Part shown: one piece after another, positions 7,671 through 12,245 of the stretch | Layout: the number at the start of each line of letters is the position of its first letter | Position numbering within the stretch: position 1 is the stretch's first letter | The notes under the pieces: model-generated | Seen by the model: only the letters and a program-made list of their open reading frames with translations | Told to the model about the DNA's origin: nothing | The model's database searches: none | Translations under genes and position numbers: made by a program | Assembly (NCBI GenBank): GCA_050942995.1 | Contig: JBMNOI010000113.1 | Location: forward strand, 1-12,245 | Length of the DNA: 12,245 nucleotides | From: JBMNOI01 sp050942995 | GTDB lineage: Bacteria; Chloroflexota; Anaerolineae; UBA1429 | Direction: 5' to 3'

Positions 7671-8045
7671 ATGGATGATATCCGGTATTGCCACCACATC
7701 TCGGTGGCCGACTATAACCACCTGCGTGAATCGGTTGGGTGGGCCGCCATCGAGGAGTCTCAGGTGTGCGCCGGCCTCACCAACTCTTCCTATCTCATCG
7801 CCGACGTCATCGTTCTGCCCGAATACCAGGGCCGGGGCATCGGCAAGGAGATGATGGCCCGCATTATGAAACATATCCGCTCCGGTCTGAAAGAGGGCCA
7901 GAAGGTGATGGTGAGCCTGATGGCGGCGAAAGATAAAGAGCCGTTCTACGAGTGGTTCGACTTTGTGCGGCGGCCCAACGAGACGATGGGCTGCGGCATG
8001 GTGCAGTGGATATATGGCGAACCGCAGGCTGAAACGCGGGGATGA
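7671..8045 (+). CDS. GNAT acetyltransferase with a probable internal deletion
   Basis: A 124-residue GNAT-family protein that would transfer an acetyl group from acetyl-CoA to a small amine. The N-terminal substrate region (YNHLRESVGW, 22-31) and the acetyl-CoA loop in ADVIVLPEYQGRGIGKEMM are well kept. The C-terminal FYEWFDFVRRPNETMGCGM matches the usual FYE-F-F/RPxE tail, with one change: family members normally have FGF. In relatives about 25 residues (strands 2-3 and the GD-GG turn) separate the NSxY-I strand from the DVIV strand. Here they are fused as NSSYLIADVIVLPEYQ, and the protein is about that much shorter than the usual 140-150 residues. The frame is kept. Function is doubtful. 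ATG at 7671 has a weak AAAGG upstream. The next gene overlaps its stop. Confidence 0.82.
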   Translation: MDDIRYCHHISVADYNHLRESVGWAAIEESQVCAGLTNSSYLIADVIVLPEYQGRGIGKEMMARIMKHIRSGLKEGQKVMVSLMAAKDKEPFYEWFDFVRRPNETMGCGMVQWIYGEPQAETRG

Positions 8046-8506
8046 ATCGGATGAAGCAGCAGTTTACCGCCGAAATCAAAAAGCACGAGGGCATGGACGC
8101 GGCCTATGTCGAGATCCCCTTTGATGTCGAGGAGGTATTCGGCACCCGGCGCGTCAAAGTCAGAGCCTGGTTCGAAGGAGTGGAGTATCGCGGCTCGATC
8201 GTCCGTATGGGAGATTGCTACATGATCGGGATCCCTCAGGCGATTCGCCGCCAGATTGGCAAATCTTTCGGAGACACGATCGATGTGATCGTGGAAAAGG
8301 ACGAAGACGAACGGGTCGTCGAGCTGCCCGATGACCTGAAACGGGCGCTGGAACAGAACCCCGCCGCCAAAGCCCGATACGCCCGGCTCTCGTACTCGCA
8401 TCAGAGGGAATACGTTCGCTGGATCAACGACGCGAAACGCCCCGAGACTCGGGTCAGGCGCATCGATAAAATGGTGCAGATGCTGGTGGAGGACTCGACG
8501 CGGTGA
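8042..8506 (+). CDS. DUF1905/YdeI-OmdA family protein
   Basis: A 154-residue cytosolic protein with two family regions. Residues about 5-90 match the DUF1905 beta-barrel (FTAEIKKHEGMDAAYVEIPF, VKVRAWFEGVEYRGSIVRMG, GIPQAIRRQIGKSFGDTIDV). Residues about 95-150 match the YdeI/OmdA C-terminal helical region (LPDDLKRALEQNPAAKARYA, LSYSHQREYVRWINDAKRPE). Homologues are loosely annotated as bacteriocin-protection proteins; the biochemical role is unknown. The ATG at 8042 overlaps the GNAT stop as ATGA, which suggests translational coupling. A second ATG at 8051 is nine bases after a GGGG and could be the main start. The kinase gene begins 31 bases downstream, so these three probably form one transcript. 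Confidence 0.85.
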   Translation: MNRMKQQFTAEIKKHEGMDAAYVEIPFDVEEVFGTRRVKVRAWFEGVEYRGSIVRMGDCYMIGIPQAIRRQIGKSFGDTIDVIVEKDEDERVVELPDDLKRALEQNPAAKARYARLSYSHQREYVRWINDAKRPETRVRRIDKMVQMLVEDSTR

Positions 8507-8523
8507 GCCCTCGATGGGGCGTC

Positions 8524-8529
8524 GGAAGG
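8524..8529 (+). promoter_or_regulatory. Ribosome binding site of the kinase gene
   Basis: GGAAGG eight bases before ATG 8538. It favours that start over the in-frame ATG at 8514, which has no clear site. Confidence 0.55.
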
Positions 8530-8537
8530 CGGGTATC

Positions 8538-9566
8538 ATGAACGCAACTCTCCAGGTGATGGGTCGTTACGGAATCGAAATAACCCGTATCGAGCCGGGG
8601 GACGAAGGCTCTACGAACGCCAATCTGATCCTGAACAGCGTGGCGGGCCGGTTTTTCCTGCGGCGATACTCGAAACCCCGGGAAGCCGGCTGGAACCGCA
8701 TCATCAGAACGAGGGAGACGATCCGGTACGAGCACGACGTGATGCGTTACGCCGCGCAGCATGGGATTCTGTGCATTCCGCCCATCGAGAATATCGAGGG
8801 AGATACCGTTACCGAACACGACGGTCGCTTTTACGCTCTGTTTCCCTATATCGCCACAGAGCCGCTTCGCCCCTCGGGGGCAAAAGGCATAGAAGAGGCC
8901 AGGCTGCTCGCAAAGTACCACAACGTCATGCTGCACTACCCCGTGACCCGGCAGAGGCCGGGCTGGGGCTATGCGGGCAGGCTCCCGGATTGGTTCCATG
9001 AGAACCAGATCGGCATCGGGACAGTGGACGAGATCCTCGATTGGCTCGATGAGCTGTCGCCCGTCGATGAGGTGTCGGATTATTTGAGGCGGAACGCCCC
9101 ACATATTCGCGATGCAGTCGCGATGCTGGGGGACGAGTTCCCCGAGGATGTATACAGAACCTGCCCCATCGTTGTGAATCATGGGGACTATATCTTCAAG
9201 AATATCGGGGTTACAGATGGGCGGTTGATCCTGTTCGATTTCGACTTTTGCGTTCGCGATCTGCGAGTCTATGATCTGTCCATGCTCCTGGGCTATACCG
9301 CCGGGGAGGCCCACACCGCCCGGGATATCGATGCGCGGGTTGCGCGCCGTATCGTCGGTACCTATCGGGAATTCGCCGATCTGTCGACGGAAGAGCTGCG
9401 CCTGGTGCCCTATATGCTGATCGCCTTTCGATTGCGCATCTTTTTGGGAAACCTGGGCATCCTCAGGAGCACGTCCGGCTACCCTCTGCTCCTTATCCGG
9501 CGGAATCTGGAGGGGATTCGCTGGCTGATGGAGCACCGGCGGGATATCTCCCGGATGCTGATATAG
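8538..9566 (+). CDS. APH/ChoK-type phosphotransferase (small-molecule kinase)
   Basis: A 342-residue protein-kinase-fold enzyme of the aminoglycoside phosphotransferase / choline kinase / homoserine-kinase-II group. The N-lobe shows NLILNSVAGRFFLRRY, the strand that usually carries the ATP-binding basic residue, and a conserved helix glutamate in the RYEHDVMRY region. The hinge segment is FYALFPYI. The catalytic loop VVNHGDYIFKNIG carries Asp217 and Asn222; the metal-binding Asp234 lies in LILFDFDFCVRDLRVYDLS. All catalytic residues are present, so the enzyme should be active. The substrate cannot be assigned: sugars, amino alcohols and antibiotics are all possible, and nothing here supports calling it a resistance gene. 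ATG 8538 is chosen by its ribosome binding site. It is the last gene of the GNAT-YdeI-kinase unit. Confidence 0.85.
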   Translation: MNATLQVMGRYGIEITRIEPGDEGSTNANLILNSVAGRFFLRRYSKPREAGWNRIIRTRETIRYEHDVMRYAAQHGILCIPPIENIEGDTVTEHDGRFYALFPYIATEPLRPSGAKGIEEARLLAKYHNVMLHYPVTRQRPGWGYAGRLPDWFHENQIGIGTVDEILDWLDELSPVDEVSDYLRRNAPHIRDAVAMLGDEFPEDVYRTCPIVVNHGDYIFKNIGVTDGRLILFDFDFCVRDLRVYDLSMLLGYTAGEAHTARDIDARVARRIVGTYREFADLSTEELRLVPYMLIAFRLRIFLGNLGILRSTSGYPLLLIRRNLEGIRWLMEHRRDISRMLI

Positions 9567-9574
9567 AGCGCAGC

Positions 9575-9805
9575 TCACACGCCTCTTCCTTTGGACTCGA
9601 CGATATCGAACAGTATCGGAAAACGACGATGCACCTGTTTCACGAAACCATCGACGGCGGGGAGTGACCTGTCGAGCTTGCCGCCGCACGTCGGGCTTTT
9701 GCCTCTGGCGTCCCGCCCCCCGAGATCGTCGGTTTCGGAGAGATACATGACCGGCACCTCTTTCGCTATATCATCATGCGATATGTGCGATATGTGGACG
9801 GCCAT
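9575..9805 (-). CDS. Possible small gene on the opposite strand, 76 aa
   Basis: I do not recognise a family. Read on the - strand from ATG at 9805, the frame has the codon pattern of a real gene (mostly G or C at third positions, balanced amino acids), with YLSETDDLGGRDARGKSPTC, GGKLDRSLPAVDGF and VHRRFPILFDIVESKGRGV. It fills the gap between the kinase gene (ending 9566) and the HD gene (9832) almost exactly. Against it: no good ribosome binding site is visible, and all other genes point the other way. The N-terminus contains HISHIS, made by a tandem 9-base repeat (9778-9795). It could be a remnant of a longer gene. Confidence 0.38.
   Translation of the reverse strand: MAVHISHISHDDIAKEVPVMYLSETDDLGGRDARGKSPTCGGKLDRSLPAVDGFVKQVHRRFPILFDIVESKGRGV
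9778..9795. repeat. Tandem 9-base repeat, two copies
   Basis: GCGATATGT occurs twice in direct succession (9778-9786 and 9787-9795), just upstream of the HD-domain gene and inside the possible - strand ORF. It may be a recent duplication or a chance repeat. Confidence 0.6.
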
Positions 9806-9831
9806 TAACGTGCGCCGAAAAGGATGATGCC

Positions 9832-10422
9832 ATGAGGATCCCCACCATCGCACAGGCCGAAGCGATGCTGGCCGAGGCGGAGAGGATGAACCCCGGACCG
9901 TGGGTGGCCCACAACCGGGTGGCGGGACGGTGCGCGCGGGCCATCGCCGCTGCCTGCGACGATATGGACGATGCCGCCGCCTGCGTTCTGGGGCTGCTGC
10001 ACGATATCGGACGTCGCTTTGGCGTGTGCGACATGAGACACACCATTCTCGGCTACCGCTTTATGCAGGAACGGGGCTTTGACGATAGCGCCAGGATCTG
10101 CCTGACGCATTCGTTTCCGTACCGGGATATCGCCTCGTATAATGGGCATAACGATTGCACAGAAGGCGAGACCGAGTTCTTGAGAGCCTTTATCGATCAA
10201 GCCGGATACGACGACTATGATCGATTGATCCAGCTCTGCGATGCTGTGTCGCTTCCCGACGGCGCCACCTGGATGGAGAAGCGGCTGGTCGATGTCGCGC
10301 TCCGCAGGGGCGTGAACGATCTGACGGTGCCGAAATGGAGGGCGTTCCTCCAATTAAAGACATATTTCGATGAGAAGACAGGCGGCGACATCTATCGGCT
10401 GATCGGTGTCGTGGGGGCGTAG
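9832..10422 (+). CDS. HD-domain phosphohydrolase (HDIG type)
   Basis: A 196-residue metal-dependent phosphohydrolase of the HD superfamily. His27 (WVAHNRVAGRCARAIA), His57-Asp58 in LLHDIGRRFG and Asp137 (LIQLCDAVSL) give the H...HD...D metal site. His70 and His93 (ICLTHSFP) are extra conserved-looking histidines that could bind a second metal. Relatives act on nucleotides or phosphoesters; the substrate is not known here. There is no receiver, GAF or membrane region, and the HD-GYP signature is absent, so a role in cyclic di-GMP breakdown is not supported. ATG at 9832 follows AAAAGGATG. The gene ends shortly before a hairpin, so it is probably transcribed separately from the rhamnosidase. Confidence 0.84.
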   Translation: MRIPTIAQAEAMLAEAERMNPGPWVAHNRVAGRCARAIAAACDDMDDAAACVLGLLHDIGRRFGVCDMRHTILGYRFMQERGFDDSARICLTHSFPYRDIASYNGHNDCTEGETEFLRAFIDQAGYDDYDRLIQLCDAVSLPDGATWMEKRLVDVALRRGVNDLTVPKWRAFLQLKTYFDEKTGGDIYRLIGVVGA

Positions 10423-10447
10423 AATCCTTTTCCACGCCTGCAGAGCC

Positions 10448-10474
10448 TGGCGACGGATGAGCCCGTCGCCATTT
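10448..10474 (+). terminator. Hairpin after the HD gene, candidate terminator
   Basis: TGGCGACGG (10448-10456) and CCGTCGCCA (10463-10471) form a perfect 9-bp GC-rich stem with a 6-base loop, followed by TTT only. It lies 25 bases after the HD stop and 41 bases before the rhamnosidase start. Confidence 0.6.
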
Positions 10475-10515
10475 GCCCGACGATCCCTCGAACGATGCGT
10501 TCAAAGGAGCAAGCC

Positions 10516-12245
10516 ATGACACGCACATCGGAACAACCCGACCTTGCCCTGACCCTGGCCCGTCTGCAGGTCGAGTACACGACCACGCCGTTGGGGATCG
10601 ATATCGAGGCGCCTCGCTTTTCCTGGCGAATAGAGGCACCGAGCGATGTGCGCGGTGTGGCCCAATCGGCCTATCGCATTGTGGTGAAGGATGAAGGCGA
10701 TGAGGTGGTGTGGGACACGGGCCGGGTATCGGACGACGTGTCGCTGGGCATTCGGTATGCCGGTCGGCCTCTGCAGCCCACCACCCGCTACACCTGGACG
10801 GTGACGGCTTGGGATCACAGCGGTGCTACGGCGTCCGCAACCTCCTGGTTCGAGACGGGGCTGATGAACCCCAATCCCGATCTTTCGGCCTGGGACGGCG
10901 CGACCTGGATCGGTGGCGGCGACGATGATCTGGTGCTCTATGCGCACTATTTGTCGGTATTCAAGGCGTGTTACACGATGCAACTGGAGGCCGGCTCTAC
11001 CCGGGCGGCCTTTGTGCTGGGGGCCAATGACAGCCGCCTGATGGATCGCTACAAGAATATCTATGGCATTCAGAACGCCCGCGACGCCGGTTATGTGTCC
11101 TTTGAACTCGATATATCGGCGGTCGACGGCTCGAAAGACGGGCCGGCCCGCCTCAACGTCTATCGCGTCGGCTATCATCCCGATGATGACGCCGGGGTTC
11201 CGTTCGAGACCCTGACGATTCCGGCGGAGCTGATCCATGCGGGCAACGCATATCAGCCCCACGATATCTATCTCGAATGCGATTTCGGCGTGTTCTCTAT
11301 ATTCGTCGACGGCACCGGCGAAGAGAATCGGATCACCACGACGCTCAGCGGCAGACTGCAGTATGGGGGCGGGTTGAATATCAACCCCGTGGGCAGGGGC
11401 AACGACTATATCAGCTTCCCCATGCTGGCCGATATCGGCTTTTCCGTCCCCGCCGGACAGAACGCCCGCTTTTCCAATCTTCGGGTCACTCACTATCGCC
11501 CGCCGTGCAACACGCTGTTCCACGAGGACCTCTCCGACGGGGCGACCTATGGCGGCATCTATGCCGACGCTCTGGGCTCCGGCCTGACGATAGAGGACGG
11601 CGCCTACCGATTGGCCGGGGGCACAAAGGGTACCTTTGTGGTGGCCGATCCCAGCCGCAACGCCATGCCCATGCTGCGCACCGAGTTTTCCCTCGACGAC
11701 AAACCGATTGCGCGCGCCCGCCTGTATGTGACCGCCCGAGGCATCTATGAGATGTACATCAACGGTCGCCGGGTGGTTGGCGGCGCAGGGGCCGCCGATT
11801 ACTTTAATCCCGGCCTGACCCAGTACAACGTGACTCACATGTACCAGACCTATGATGTAACCGACATGCTTCGGGTTGGTGCAGACAACGCCATGGGCGC
11901 CTGGCTCGGCGAGGGCTGGTGGAGCGGAAACGTCACCTTTAGCGGGCAGAACTGGAACTATTTCGGCGACCGCCAGTCGTTGCTGGCCAAACTGGTCATC
12001 ACCTATGCCGATGGCCGCTCCCACGTCGTCGCCACCCGCCCCGGCGATTGGCGCTACTATGGCGACGGCCCCGTCATATACGGCAGCTTTTTCCAGGGCG
12101 AGGTGTATGATGCCACCCGAGAGGCAGCCATAGACGGATGGAGCGAGGCCGGCTACGACGACGGCGCCTGGAAACCCGCCGTCGAGGTGCCGCCGGACGA
12201 GACCACCGCCTATTTCGGCGTGCGCCGCGATTTCGGCGGGCTGAC
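10516..12245 (+). CDS. GH78 alpha-L-rhamnosidase, N-terminal 576 residues (3' end outside window)
   Basis: Releases terminal alpha-L-rhamnose from plant or microbial glycans or glycosides. The frame is open to the right edge. ATG at 10516 has AAAGGAGC (10503-10510) at five bases. Residues about 14-115 form the fibronectin-like N-terminal domain: LARLQVEYTTTPLGID, APRFSWRIEA, QSAYRIVV and TRYTWTVTAWD are typical. After WIGG (131-134) comes an inserted region of about 250 residues, with VLGANDSRLMDRYKNIYG and a LamG/DUF1080-like strand set (FSIFVDGTGE). The bacterial rhamnosidase N-domain follows at about 390-555 (RARLYVTARGIYEMYINGRR, YQTYDVTDML, LGEGWWSGNV). The (alpha/alpha)6 catalytic barrel and its acidic residues lie beyond the edge. 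There is no signal peptide, so the enzyme should be cytosolic and act on imported small glycosides. Confidence 0.9.
   Translation, partial: MTRTSEQPDLALTLARLQVEYTTTPLGIDIEAPRFSWRIEAPSDVRGVAQSAYRIVVKDEGDEVVWDTGRVSDDVSLGIRYAGRPLQPTTRYTWTVTAWDHSGATASATSWFETGLMNPNPDLSAWDGATWIGGGDDDLVLYAHYLSVFKACYTMQLEAGSTRAAFVLGANDSRLMDRYKNIYGIQNARDAGYVSFELDISAVDGSKDGPARLNVYRVGYHPDDDAGVPFETLTIPAELIHAGNAYQPHDIYLECDFGVFSIFVDGTGEENRITTTLSGRLQYGGGLNINPVGRGNDYISFPMLADIGFSVPAGQNARFSNLRVTHYRPPCNTLFHEDLSDGATYGGIYADALGSGLTIEDGAYRLAGGTKGTFVVADPSRNAMPMLRTEFSLDDKPIARARLYVTARGIYEMYINGRRVVGGAGAADYFNPGLTQYNVTHMYQTYDVTDMLRVGADNAMGAWLGEGWWSGNVTFSGQNWNYFGDRQSLLAKLVITYADGRSHVVATRPGDWRYYGDGPVIYGSFFQGEVYDATREAAIDGWSEAGYDDGAWKPAVEVPPDETTAYFGVRRDFGGL

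Noticed and set aside
7946..8539. 197-codon - strand ORF
   Set aside because: It is antisense to the YdeI/DUF1905 gene, which has clear family motifs and a coupled start.
8538..9566. Aminoglycoside resistance gene
   Set aside because: The fold is APH-like with intact catalytic residues, but the family is very broad and no substrate-specific feature or resistance-gene neighbour was seen.
8454..9689. 411-codon - strand ORF
   Set aside because: It is antisense to the phosphotransferase with an intact catalytic loop; the product is proline- and arginine-rich with no family pattern.
1496..9831. Integron gene-cassette array
   Set aside because: Small, same-direction single genes fit the look of a cassette array, but the gaps show no consistent attC cores (RYYYAAC/GTTRRRY pairs) and no shared inverted repeats. 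No integrase gene is in view.
9832..10422. Cyclic di-GMP phosphodiesterase partnering the diguanylate cyclase
   Set aside because: The HD protein lacks the HD-GYP signature and is about 9 kb away from the cyclase gene.
10501..12024. Long 507-codon - strand ORF
   Set aside because: It lies antisense to the rhamnosidase, whose domains are unmistakable. Long antisense frames are expected in GC-rich genes, and its product has no recognisable domain.
1..12245. CRISPR array, tRNA, rRNA, IS element, prophage or toxin-antitoxin pair
   Set aside because: No regularly spaced repeats, structural-RNA signatures, transposase or integrase motifs, or typical small overlapping toxin-antitoxin genes were found.

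Overview
This is a bacterial chromosomal stretch with no rRNA, tRNA, CRISPR array, phage or transposase signal. Nearly every credible gene lies on the + strand. Several family types are common in Clostridia-like Firmicutes and in Spirochaetes: a 7TM/PAS/GGDEF receptor, DinB, DUF1801, DUF4932, DUF5655, small GNATs and a GH78 rhamnosidase. The window holds no marker gene, so the taxon is only a guess. Base composition drifts from moderate or AT-leaning in the first gene to clearly GC-rich at the right end.

Layout. (1) Bases 2-934: the C-terminal part of a diguanylate cyclase receptor, cut by the left edge. (2) 935-1640: a gene-poor stretch with one possible small gene (1193-1495) and a possible coding scrap before it. 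(3) 1641-5766: an SRPBCC/AHSA1 protein, a DinB-family protein, an MFS transporter of the fucose-permease type, a DUF1801 'iron chaperone' protein followed by a strong terminator-like hairpin, and a DUF4932 protein with a HEFAH zinc-protease motif. (4) 5870-7531: a DUF5655 protein, then an unrecognised gene of about 339 codons broken by one frameshift near base 6771. (5) 7671-9566: a likely three-gene unit made of a GNAT acetyltransferase that seems to have lost about 25 internal residues, a YdeI/DUF1905 protein overlapping it by ATGA, and an APH/ChoK-type small-molecule kinase. (6) 9575-9805: a possible small gene on the - strand. (7) 9832-10422: an HDIG phosphohydrolase, followed by a hairpin. 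(8) 10516 to the right edge: the N-terminal 576 residues of a GH78 alpha-L-rhamnosidase; its catalytic barrel lies outside the window.

Most genes are single, with their own ribosome binding site and gaps of about 50-270 bases. They look like a collection of accessory housekeeping, detoxification and modification enzymes, not one pathway. I found no convincing new multi-gene system. The points most worth checking are the frameshifted orphan gene, the internally deleted acetyltransferase, the small - strand ORF and the rhamnosidase with a large inserted domain.
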